From assembly GCF_000687475.1 (NCBI RefSeq), contig NC_057316.1, positions 4,092,001 through 4,156,000 of the forward strand: a stretch of DNA of 64,000 nt. The letters are read 5' to 3'. Both the position numbers and the translations under genes were made by a program. Positions 22,381 through 32,800 of the stretch are shown here, piece by piece; the stretch's first letter is position 1; every line of letters begins with the position of its first letter. The notes beneath the pieces are model-generated. The model saw nothing but the letters and a program-made list of their open reading frames with translations, searched no databases and had not been told where the DNA came from. Source of the DNA: Ustilaginoidea virens. Its lineage: Eukaryota > Ascomycota > Sordariomycetes > Hypocreales > Clavicipitaceae.

Positions 22381-25300
22381 ATGGCAGGCTTTCTCGCCAG
22401 CTTCAATTTCGGAGACCGCGAAGAGAGCTTCGCGCCGCAGGACGATGGCTGCCCGTCTCTCGACCAACTACAGAAGCGACTACAGCAAATTATTGACGAG
22501 AAGACGACGGAAACTCGGGCCCAGCGCGTAACGGCCACCCTCGACGTCGCAGGCACCGCCCAATTCCCCATCACCGCCGCCATTGCGCCGGCCACCATTG
22601 CGCCGGAGCAAGATGATGGGGCCAGCAACGTAGACCCAAGGCTCTCGGAAGCTGAGCCAATGCACGTGGACTCGGAAAACAGGGGAAGCGACCAGACGCT
22701 TGTATACACCGCCGCGGAGGTCTTGAGGAACCAACTCGACGACGCTGCAGCTGTGCAGCGAGCCGTGGCGGAACAAATCGTCGAGACCGCCAGCCACGCA
22801 GACGGGAGCACCTGGGTGCTGCACAAGTCGGACCTGACACCCAACGGCGGCACTTACGTCTTCTTGTGTGCCAGGTCAGTTCGGCAGTGGACAATCGAAC
22901 ACCCCGAGACGACCAAGTTGATTGTCGGCGATTATACCAAGAAAGATCCCGACCCTCTTCTGATGAGTGAGTACTGACAGGCCAAAGGCGTTGCTCTTTT
23001 GCTCGATCAAGGCCTTTTTTCACATACATACATGCATGCATGTACGTTGCAAAGTTCTTTCCCTAACAAAGCGCATCAGGTCGGCCGGCGTTCAACTGCA
23101 GAGGATCCATCATGGTGGCCTTCTCGAGGAAGAACCGGACAATTTCCGTAAAATACGATCACATAGCTCTCCACAAGACCGTGGGTGAGCTAGGGGAATT
23201 TCGGAAGCCTCCACCAATGATCGGACCTCAAAAACCAGACAAAACGACTTTGGCCTTGGCCGTCAAGGAAGCCCAGCGCGTGGCGGCCCAGGCTAGGAAG
23301 CTGGCGAACAAAGAGAACAGACCCAAGAAAATCAAAACACCACGACCAAGAAAAAAGAAGGCGAATACCGGAAGCGATGTGCAGACGCAGACGCAGGCGC
23401 AGTTGTCTTTGGCGGATCAAGCCAGTCAAGCTTTGGAGGGTGCGGGCATGATTCAGCTGCAGGAAGCAGTGGCAAGAGAGCAGGAGGAAGAAGGAGGCAC
23501 TGCCCTCTCCGAGACACAGACGCAAGCTCGGCCCGTGGTCAAGGAGCTGGCTCTCAACGTATCACCAGAAGAAGCTGCGCGACGAAGGGATGTGGCGCTC
23601 AAGCTCCTCACGGACGCGGGCGTGGGCCACGCTTCACTGACGCCAGACCAATTCAACATCTTTGCAAACCAGGCTCCCGACCTCCAGAAAGAATCTCTGA
23701 ACATGATCATAGCATACGGAGCAGAAAGATTGCAAATAGTGCATCCTAGCCACAGAGAGAGCTCGACATCAGTGCCTCCCTCAGGCACGCATGCTCAAAC
23801 CGCTGGGGACGGTTCTGCTTCGGCGCTCCCAGAGGCGCAAGCGACAACCAAGAAGCAGCTGGTGCTAGACGAGACCCCCAAAGCGAAAGGGAGATCAAGG
23901 CCGTTGGGGAAATCGAGGCTGGCTTGTTTCCAGTGCAAGAACCGAAAAGTCAGGGTGCGTAATCTCCCTTCTGTGTGTAGGCCATTGTCATGAAAGGCAA
24001 AACGAAATGAGATTGGCTAATAGTAGGGAACAGTGCCCCAAAGAGCGACCGACTTGTTTAGAATGTCAGGCTGGCAATATCAGCTGCGAATACCCACCCC
24101 AGAAGCCAAGGAAGAAAAAGACAAAAACAGACGCGCCTGCGGCTGATGACGTGGTTAACGCTGATGGGGATGATGGTGGAGACGGCGACGGCACGCCGGA
24201 TGAGACTCTGATGACTGAGGCTCACGAAGAAAACACCCAAGTTGAACAGTTTGCGGAACCTAGAAGCGAAGAGGACTTCCAACGGTACGGAGACGGCTAT
24301 TACTCTTATCCTCAAGTCCCGGCAGACGCGGATGCCGGCCAAGATGTCATTCAAGATGCTCAAGATGCCGTTCAAGATGAGGTTCAGCGTGCCGGTCAGG
24401 TTGAGGCCCCCAGCGAGCCTAACCAGAACGAACAAGAGCATCAGCCGCCGCCAACCTCTTTACCCTACTTCCAAACTCCGTCAGGATTCTCCCTCCCTCA
24501 GCCCGATCCTCTGGATGATCCGCCACGGCCACTCCTCCACTCCAGCCTGGCTTTGCCAGATAGCACCGTTTATTTCCCACCATATCAACCAGCTACGGCT
24601 ACACCTGCGCAGCAAGAAGCACCGCCAGCGCACGACTCCCAAAGCCAAGGCCGAGATCACCACGCAGCCCAGCCGCACGCACCGTCGTCCCATGGCAACC
24701 ACGCCAGGCAAACGCCGAATGCTGTTGGAAAGAGTGACAGCGGCAGTCGTGACGGCACCACCTCTTCGACATGGAACCAACAACACACCTACTCCTTGCC
24801 ACCCCCGGTCAGATCCACGACGCACCTGTCTCCTCTGTCACAGCCCGCGCTGGCAGGATCGCAAAGCCCCGACGTGGCCACGACGGCGATTCTGAACACA
24901 AACCACGGGGTTCAGATGCAGGACGTGCTTCTCCTCGCGCACGCCACGTCGGCGCACAACCAGCGGTACACGCCCAACTCGGGCGTCAAGATGCACCACC
25001 CAGCAGCGGCGGCCACGCCGAAACAGAGCCCTCAACCTGCCTATGTCCAACGGTCCGAATCCCAGCCGGGTCGTCGCACGGCGACGCCACAGAGAGGTCT
25101 TGGTGGCGCGTACTCGACATCTCCAGACCAGAATGCAGACTTGACCAACAATAGCAAAACGATGCCTGGTGGTCGGATGTCGATGGGCGGACTGCAAGCA
25201 GGTGGGGGGTATGGGAGCAACGTCGACATGGCCTCTGAAGCGTCCAGCAAGATTGGATACAAGCCATACTCGTATCATCAAAGAAGCAGCATGGCCGTCA

Positions 25301-25686
25301 ACTATTCCCCATATCAATATGGGCCTGTCACAACGGAGCCGCCAGCTGCAGTCACCGGCACGCCGCCGCAGTCGATGGCTCAGGGAGTTGCAAGCTTGAG
25401 AAGCGAGGTCCAGGGTGTGATGTCGTCTAGCCATGGCCATCGGCCGCAGCAGCAGCATCATCAGCAGCAGCAGCATCAGCAGCATCAACAGCCGCATCAA
25501 CAGCACCAGCAACAGCACCAGCACCAGCAGCAGCAACAACAACAACAACAACAGCACCACCAACAGGGAGCTTGGAATCAAAGGCTCGAACACCACAGTC
25601 AAGACAGCAGCAGCAGCTTTTCGCAGGGGATTCAAAGACACGGCTATGGATGGGGCGTGCAAGACGGCTGGAACCGCGGACATTGA
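22381..25686 (+). CDS. Large protein with central Zn2Cys6 cluster, function unknown
   Basis: Probable nuclear regulator of 1037 aa from three exons: 22381-22966, 23080-23954 and 24034-25686. Residues 1-260 form a cysteine-poor region not typical of zinc-cluster factors, with STWVLHKSDLTPNGGTYVF and, after the first intron, GSIMVAFSRKNRTISVKYDH; it looks globular. A basic Lys/Arg-rich and Gln-rich stretch follows. The zinc cluster (about residues 478-507) is split by intron 2: CFQCKNRKVR then CPKERPTCLECQAGNISC, giving C-x2-C-x6-C-x6-C-x2-C-x6-C. The C-terminal half is disordered, acidic then Pro/Gln-rich, with a long Gln/His tract near residues 940-990. There is no fungal_trans domain. I do not recognise a named orthologue. 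Intron 2 retention would break the cluster. Confidence 0.85.
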
Positions 25687-25944
25687 ATGGAAACAACACT
25701 GGGAAAACGGAACCTGTAGACAGGCCGTCAACTGCTTGGTGGAAGACTGATGCTGCTCAATTTCCTTGGCTGCATGTATATAGCTTCGCATTCCATGGCA
25801 GTCAGCGCTTTTAATCAAACGACGGATGGCGTTGGGAAAACTCGTGGCTACTCTCTTTCTCTCTCTCTCTCTTTTTTCTTCTTCTTTCTTTATTTCGTCT
25901 CGTTCTTTTTTTCTGCACCTGCGTTTCCGACGCGATTCTGCCAG

Positions 25945-27861
25945 CTACCGTCGTAGCTTCATGTCGGCCGCCCGTCTCGTGAGCCTCATCTGCCTCAGCA
26001 TCTTTTCCACCGCGGCGCCCGTCCTGTCGTCCTTGCTCAGCTCGTCCACCACGCCCCATATCCTCCCGTCCTCCTTGTCTACCGCCTTGGCCACCAGGCC
26101 CTTGACCCATTCCACGTCCTGTTCTGCCGGGCCGCCTGAGTGCCTCGTCGCGGCTCGGTCGGCAAACCCAAAGGCAAGGTCCAGCTCGTCGGCCTCGGCG
26201 CAGGCCGCAACCAGAGCCCTGTAGGCGTGGCTGCTGTGGACGGCGGCGCCGTCGTTATCGTCGGCCCCGTCGGGAGCGCGGCGCAGGTAGTCCCTCGCCA
26301 GGGAGCGGGTGGCTTCGGCGTCGTCGCTGTGCACCATGAGCGTTCTCACGACGACCGGGTCGGCCGGCTCGCCGCACAGCTTGGGCATGTCTTGGTACAG
26401 GGCCATGGCGGCCCGGCTGCCTCGGCTCTGGGCGATGGCCTCGACGACGGCGCCCACCGCGGCGGCTGGCAGCTCGTGGTCGGCGACGGCCATGCCTCGG
26501 AGGGCCTCCTCCGCCTCGGGGATCAGCTCCGGCCGTCGTCGGAGGACGTCGGACACGGCCGTCGTGCTTGCCCGGCCGATCCGGATGCCGTTGTGCTTCA
26601 TGATGCACAGGATGCGGAACGCGCCGGCCACGTCGCCGGTGGCGGCAAAGGCCTCGGCGACGGCTTCGTAGTGGTGGGCGAGGACTCGCGTCCGCCTCGA
26701 GAGCATGTCCAGGGCCTCGGTGGCGAGCGACGCGTCGCCGTGGCGCGCCGCCGTGGCCAGCACGTTCTCGACGATGCCGTCCGACGGCTGGAACAGCGAG
26801 CTGCGCACCATGCTGTTCCACGCGAACAAGGTCCCTGGGTAGTGGAAGGCCTGGCTGCACACGTCGAGCGCGTAGTACAGAACGCTGTTGATGGCCCCGT
26901 CGCCATCGCCGTCGCCGCCGCCGCCGCCGCCGCCGCCGCGGTCGCGGTCGCGGTCGCGGTTGCCGGCCTTGCTGCGCTGGTGCAGGAGGAGCATCATCTC
27001 GTCGATGAAGCGCAGCTTGCCAAATACCATGATGAAGATGTCGTAGACCCAGAGGTCGACGGGGGCGTCTTGCTCAGCCATCTCGGTGAGCCGCAGGTAC
27101 GCGAGCTCGTACTGCTCGTCGCGCAGCAGGCCGAGAAGCACGCTCTGCCTGACGGGCGCGTCGACGGTGAACCAAAAGTCGTGCATGGTGTTGAGCATCT
27201 CCTGCCGGAGGTGGTAGTCTGGGTGGTTGGCCAGCGCCGCCAGCGCGCTGCGGCACAGGGTCGCCGTGGGCGTCATGTTCTGCGCCTGCATCTCGTCCAG
27301 CAGCTTGCGGATGCCCCTGACGGAGCCCTGGGGATCGGCCATGGCGTCCATCATGCACTCGTAGACAAAGGGGCCGGGGGGGTGGCCGCGCCGGGACAGC
27401 AGATGCGTGACGAGCTGCACGATGCGCCCGTGGCGGTCGATGTCGTGGCCGTGGAAGTGCCATCCCCGAGGATCGCGCATGGTGACGAGGGCCTGGGCGA
27501 TTTCCTCGACGGACGAACCGAGCAGCGTTGCCTCGCTTGGGGGAGCGGGGGTCAGCAGTCGTTCGACCCTGGGGACCGAACGATGCAAGTCGTCGTCGTC
27601 GTCGTCGTCGTTGTCGCGCGAGGCGTTGGACGCCGAGGCCGTGGCGCAGGTTGAGCCGAGACGTCGTTGTCGTCTTGCGGCCAGGCCGGCGGCGCATCTG
27701 ACGGATGGTCTTGTCGTCCCTCCGACGGCCAGTGCAGGTGCAGAAGGGGCGCTCGACCTCGCCGGCGGCTGGTGCAAAGCTCTCGCATGCTGCACATGCA
27801 CACGGACAGCTGGGCACAAGCAGCGCCTCAGTCCATCATGAATCAAGGGACTGCGTCGCAT
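25945..27861 (-). CDS. Probable mitochondrial PPR-like protein
   Basis: Single-exon protein of 638 aa. The first 80 residues are rich in Arg, Ala and Ser and almost lack acidic residues until DNDDDDDDD near 85, consistent with a mitochondrial targeting sequence. The rest is helical pairs of pentatricopeptide style, such as PFVYECMMDAMADPQGSVRG with LLDEMQAQNMTPTATLC, VDLWVYDIFIMVFGKLRFID with EMMLLLHQRS, and AFRILCIMKHNGIRI. Fungal PPR proteins of this size act on organelle RNA processing or translation, but the target cannot be told from sequence. An Arg-Asp then Gly-rich insert near residue 308-325 is an expanded repeat. It is convergent with the gene at 22381 and divergent from LSM4. Confidence 0.75.
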   Translation of the reverse strand: MRRSPLIHDGLRRCLCPAVRVHVQHARALHQPPARSSAPSAPALAVGGTTRPSVRCAAGLAARRQRRLGSTCATASASNASRDNDDDDDDDLHRSVPRVERLLTPAPPSEATLLGSSVEEIAQALVTMRDPRGWHFHGHDIDRHGRIVQLVTHLLSRRGHPPGPFVYECMMDAMADPQGSVRGIRKLLDEMQAQNMTPTATLCRSALAALANHPDYHLRQEMLNTMHDFWFTVDAPVRQSVLLGLLRDEQYELAYLRLTEMAEQDAPVDLWVYDIFIMVFGKLRFIDEMMLLLHQRSKAGNRDRDRDRGGGGGGGGDGDGDGAINSVLYYALDVCSQAFHYPGTLFAWNSMVRSSLFQPSDGIVENVLATAARHGDASLATEALDMLSRRTRVLAHHYEAVAEAFAATGDVAGAFRILCIMKHNGIRIGRASTTAVSDVLRRRPELIPEAEEALRGMAVADHELPAAAVGAVVEAIAQSRGSRAAMALYQDMPKLCGEPADPVVVRTLMVHSDDAEATRSLARDYLRRAPDGADDNDGAAVHSSHAYRALVAACAEADELDLAFGFADRAATRHSGGPAEQDVEWVKGLVAKAVDKEDGRIWGVVDELSKDDRTGAAVEKMLRQMRLTRRAADMKLRR

Positions 27862-28432
27862 CGTGGTCCATCTCCAAATCGACGGGGATCGGGGGAGGGA
27901 TTGGTCTCGAGACGAGGAAAGACAGGCCCGCCCGAATTCGATTCGCTCCCCCTGCCGCTTGCTGCTGCTGGCTGCTGCTGGCTGCTGCTTGTGATGGGCA
28001 GGGCCCGGTGTTTTTATTTTTATTTTTATTTTTTTTATTATTGTTTTTTTTTTTAACTATTTTCTGCTTGATATCGTCCGTCTCGTCTCCAACCAAACCG
28101 CGCAGATGAACCAGCCGAGCTGCTGGCATCAAGCGGGGCAATGCATTTGGCGGGGCGGTGCAGGACATAAGCATCCAGTCCCGCATAAGCATAACCAAGC
28201 TGAGTATAACCAAGCTCAGCATAACTAACCGCCAGGCATCTCGTCTTCAAAACATCCCACCCATCCGTCGCAGAACCAACCCCGGTCACAACCGTCACAA
28301 CCGTCACAACCGTCAAAAAGCCACCTCTTCCGTCGCAGAGCAGACATCCCGCCGTCCTGCCCTTGTGCGCAAAAGGCAGGCGTCAACAGGAAGGAAACAA
28401 GGCTGTTGCCGAGCAAAGTCTACTGTCTCGCC
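27862..28432. promoter_or_regulatory. Divergent PPR gene/LSM4 intergenic region
   Basis: 571 bp with both promoters. Short tandem repeats are visible: GCTGCTG at about 27960-27990, ATAACCAAGCT-type units at about 28189-28228 and four GTCACAACC-like units at about 28285-28317. No factor-binding site is assigned. Confidence 0.5.
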
Positions 28433-29162
28433 ATGGTCTGCCATTGTCCTTCATACCCCTCCTTCCTCCCCCTCCTTCTCCTCCCTCCCCAACATCCTCG
28501 TCGATGCCTGGTGACGTACAGCTAGCTGATGCGTCCAACGTCTCCCTCCATTTAGTTGCCCCTCAGCCTGCTCAATGCCGCCCAAGGCCACCCAATGCTC
28601 GTTGAGCTCAAAAACGGCGAGACGCTAAACGGCCATCTTGTCCAGTGCGACACCTGGATGAATCTCACCCTGCGGGAAGTCGTGCAAACCAGTCCTGTAC
28701 GTTCCCTTTTCAACCCGACAAAAAAAAAAAAAGAAACCCCCCGTGTTAGACGTACAGGCGAGACTAACCACGAAATGTAGGGAGGTGACAAATTCGTCCG
28801 ATTAAAAGAAGCCTATGTCAAAGGAAATAATGTACAGTCTCTGCACAGTCACCCCCTGCCACACTGCCCCTCAACTTGGCAAAGTAACGCAACACAGGCC
28901 AGGCGTAGGCACCTGAGAACTGACTTCTCTCCTCGATTCGGACCAGATCAAATACCTTCGCGTCGACAACGACATCATCGACCGAGTAAGTGAGGCTCAA
29001 AAGGGACAGCAAGCGAGTTTCAGAGGCGGCCGCAGCGGCCACAGTCACGGTCCGTCAAGAGGCGACCATGGCCACCCCCACGGTGGTTTTGGCGGCGGCG
29101 ACAGAGGTAGAGGCGCCCGAGGCGCCGGCCGTGGCGGCCGGGGACGAGGCCGTGGATCATGA
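28433..29162 (+). CDS. LSM4: U6 snRNA-associated Sm-like protein LSm4
   Basis: Subunit of the LSm2-8 ring on U6 snRNA (splicing) and the LSm1-7 ring (mRNA decay). Exons 28556-28696, 28781-28831 and 28947-29162 are clear and encode an Sm fold: [56 protein letters not shown] and [13 protein letters not shown]. The tail is RG-rich ([19 protein letters not shown]), the usual LSm4 ending. The coding frame opens at TTG directly after a TTTAG acceptor, and family members start MLPL. I therefore infer a first exon that is only the ATG at 28433-28435, with a GTCTGC donor. That gives 136 aa. The first exon is inferred, and the rest is strongly supported. Confidence 0.9.
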
Positions 29163-29736
29163 TTCCCGAACTGCAAAACGCAAAATGCTGCATCACGGAA
29201 GAATATGAAGAATAAGAAGAAGAAGAAGAAGAAGACGTAGCTGCAGATACCCGATTTCGTGGATAGTTGGCCGAGGGTGAAGGCATTTTGTCTGATCCTG
29301 CCGCAACAACAAGAGGGCGTTTTGGGTCTCGAACCATGAACCATGACAGCAAGGCATGGAATCTGCAGCTGAGACTTGAGCTGGGCACAGTTCAGAAGAA
29401 GGCGGTTTTAAGGGAATGCCTTTTCTGAACGCACATACGTACCAAGCCCGCTCGTCCACATGAAACATTTGGCTTATGCCAACGCACCGGATCGCAACTG
29501 TAGTCAAGCGACAGTCAATCAAGGAATGTATAGGTTTATAAAAAAAAAAAAATCAACACTCACGCACAGAAGGAAGCCTTTAAGCCATCTTGTACTATTG
29601 AACAATGCAAAGCTATCTCATCATTGCTACATTAAGACTACGCTACTGTCCTCACCAAGGTTGTTGATTCCCACCTGCAAGAGCTTGAAGCTTTTTTAGC
29701 TTTTCCATCGTCTACACCGTCTATACGCTAGAATGC

Positions 29737-29767
<31 letters not shown>

Positions 29768-29885
29768 GCTAAAACGCGCTCCTACAGAAAGAGAATCATG
29801 AATCTAGGATAGGTTCCCCGATCGTCACGTGTCAGCTCCATCCGTGGCGCGCAAAAGAAATCATCCTGCCATGCTTATTATGTGT
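29163..29885. other. Convergent intergenic region LSM4/FAS2
   Basis: 723 bp with both 3' ends. It contains a GAA run at about 29211-29236, a poly-A tract near 29540 and a CT repeat at 29737-29762. No gene seen. Confidence 0.6.
29737..29762. repeat. (CT)13 microsatellite
   Basis: Thirteen uninterrupted CT units in the 3' flank of FAS2. Confidence 0.9.
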
Positions 29886-32800
29886 TTAAAAGTTGGCCAC
29901 CGCAACCGCGATAGCCTGCTTGTCAGAATGAGATATGGACAGAGCAATGTCCTTCACCCCGGCCTTTGAAGCAGCCGAAGCAGCTTCTCCGTGGAGCTGT
30001 AAACAAGTCAGCATCTCTGGCCGAGACATGGCATCATCATCAGCACCATCGTCAATCACAGCAAACGTACCTTTACTCTGGGCGCTCCCTTGTCGTCCTT
30101 GATAATCTCAATGTCCTTCATGGCAGCACCAGCACCCTTGCTGGCGACGCCGAGCGACTTGAATACGGCTTCCTTGGCGCTCCATCGTCCAGCAAAGGAG
30201 CTTTGAGGGCTAGGTGCGCTCTTGCAGTACCTGATTTCCCCGGCCGTAAAATTGCGCTCCAAGAACGTCTCGTTGCCAATATTCACGGAAGAAATGTCCT
30301 CAACGTCGACACCAACATTGCTGTTCTTGTTCGCGACTTTGTGGGCAAGAGCCTCCATCACCTTCTGGGTCTCGGCAGCTTGGGCGGAGCTGACAACCTT
30401 CTCCGACTGCTTCATGAAATTCTCGGAATACGTCAGTTCCGAAGACTTCTTGTCCTCGGTCACACGAGCGTCGGGGTTCAGCAAGACGCTGCTGAGTTGC
30501 TCGTCCGTGTATGGTGCCTTGGACTTGGCAACAAAAAGGCTGTTGTTGATGAGGCCGTTGTGGAAGTAACGGTAAGCCTTTTTCTGACGCGCGCCAACCT
30601 TGACGCAGTACTCTCTGTACGAGCGCTCATCGAGGGTGGCAAAGAGGTATTTAGGGTGCACACCAATAGCCTGCGCACCCTTTTGTCCGAACCCAAAGGA
30701 TGTTACCGAGAAGGCCTTGACGCCATCCGTCTGGATGCTGCGGCTGGGATACGCAATCAGGTCAAACTGCTCCATGACAGGGTCGACGTTGTCAGCATTG
30801 CGGTTGCCGGGAATCAGACCGCTGTTCAAGACCTGCAGGCAGCCGTTCATCATCCAAGCACCCGCCGCACCCTTGGGGTGACCGGTAAGATACTTTTGGA
30901 AGATGCCAATCACTGCATTGCCCTTGGATCGTCCAAGATGCCGCAGCTGCTGGCAAATGACGGAAGACTCATTCTTGTCATTGGCCTTGGTCGAGGTACC
31001 ATGGAAAGATGCCACGTCGACGTCGTCAATTGTTAGGCCCCAGGTTGCCAAGGCGCCCCGAAGTGGAGCAATGCTCGTGTCGCTCTTCCAGAAGTTGTTG
31101 CCCATGCTCCGGAGGAGCTCCGTTTCCTGACGAAGGGCCTCTTTCTCAATGTGTGCGAAGCGCTCCTGAGCGTAGGACTTGTCATCGAATGATGGATCCT
31201 GCGATCGCATAGCGTCAATCTCGTCATGAATGAACTCCACCTCGGATTCTTGCCACTGCTTGATCTGCTTCTTGCGACGCTCAATCTGGCGGCGGCGGTA
31301 GTTGATGTCAAGAAGGGGCGACGGGAATTTCCCAGCATGCTCTCGAGCCGTTGTGAGAACACCTTGGCCAGGAGCCGGCACGGATCGACCAATCTTGTCG
31401 GAGGCGGTCGTCGTGAGAGCCAGAACACCATAGATGGGAACACCCATATCTAGGGCAAGCTTAGCTGTCATGATAATCTGGACACCGCAACCCTGAGACT
31501 CCATGAACCCGTTTCTGGTAGTGGTGGTAGGACGAGACATCTCCTTTGGCGTTCGGCCATGGTTGAGCTCATCCACGGTGTTGCTGGTGGCTTTCATGTT
31601 GGCAAACTCATACGAGCCTTCCTCGCCAAAGTCATCGAACCCACCGACGAAGCAAACGCGAGCCTTGCCCTCCATAATGGTCTCATAGCCGACATCAACG
31701 GACTCTACCGCGGTGGCACATGCACCGACGGGAGTCTTGATCGGCCCGGAGGAAGAGAGGAGCAGCATGTTGACCCAGGCGGCCATTGTGTTGATAAAGG
31801 ACTCTTGGAGAATGTCGTTCTGGAGAGGCTGATCCAGGAAGCGATCCCTGTGCATACCTCGCAGAGCAGATGAACCGCCCATGCCAGAGCCGACGCAGTT
31901 GCCGACTTCGGAGACATGGACGTATTTGTAAAACTCGTAGGGGTCGGTGATGCCGGCAGAGAGAAGGGCCTCAGCAGTGGATACAAGAAGGAAGAGTGTG
32001 ACTGGGTCGACCTGAGAGATAATGTCGTCGGGAATGCCATATCTCTTGGCGTCCCAACCGGTAGGGATCTGGCCGGCAACGAGCCTGTCGAACCGGAGGG
32101 CCTTTGGTATCCAGAGAGAAGCCCCCTTTTTCATCCGCACAATGTATTCGCCACTATCCGGAATCTCGAAGATCTCGACCTTGTCACCGTGTTCACGCTT
32201 GAATTCCTCAGCGGTTTCCTTGGATGCTTCAAAGGGCTCCAGATCTTCCTCAATGACGACTTCGTGAAGCAGCTGCTTCTGGTTGGGGTCGTAGCCTCCG
32301 AAAAGCTCCGGCTCGATCAGACGAATGCCCGAATGCTCCAATATGAACTTTTCATATTTCTGCTTGATATCCTTGTCGTCAACAGGCTCGCCTGACTTGG
32401 CGTCCACCCAGCCAGAGTAGGGTTTGCCTTTGATTGGACCGTTGTGGTTGCGAATGAGACCCATGATCCAGGCCATCTCAACGCAACCCTCAAGAGAAAA
32501 CTCGCCGTACGCCTCCATCTCCCATCGAGTGCGCGAGTTTCCCCAGGGCCCAACTTCTGCAAAACCGGTCACGACAACAACCTTTTCGAGGTCTACCATC
32601 CCCTTCAACTTGTCGTTAAGAGGAGATATTTCCGAGTCCCATTCGGGCAAGGGGGGGAACTGGAACTTGATATTGGCTCGGGGAGAAATGGTCTTCTTCT
32701 TGTATAGTACTTCAGAGTCGGCACCATTGACGATTGTGTTCTCAATAGCACTCTCTTTGGAAACAGCTTTGCGGATTTCACTCGTCTCCATGATATCCTT

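Noticed and set aside
26140..27654. 504-aa open frame on + inside the PPR-like gene
   Set aside because: It is the antisense of the PPR-like coding region, Val/Gly/Ala-rich with no domain. Long antisense frames are common in GC-rich coding DNA.
29966..31036. 356-aa + strand frame over the 3' end of FAS2
   Set aside because: Antisense of the phosphopantetheinyl transferase and ketosynthase coding region.
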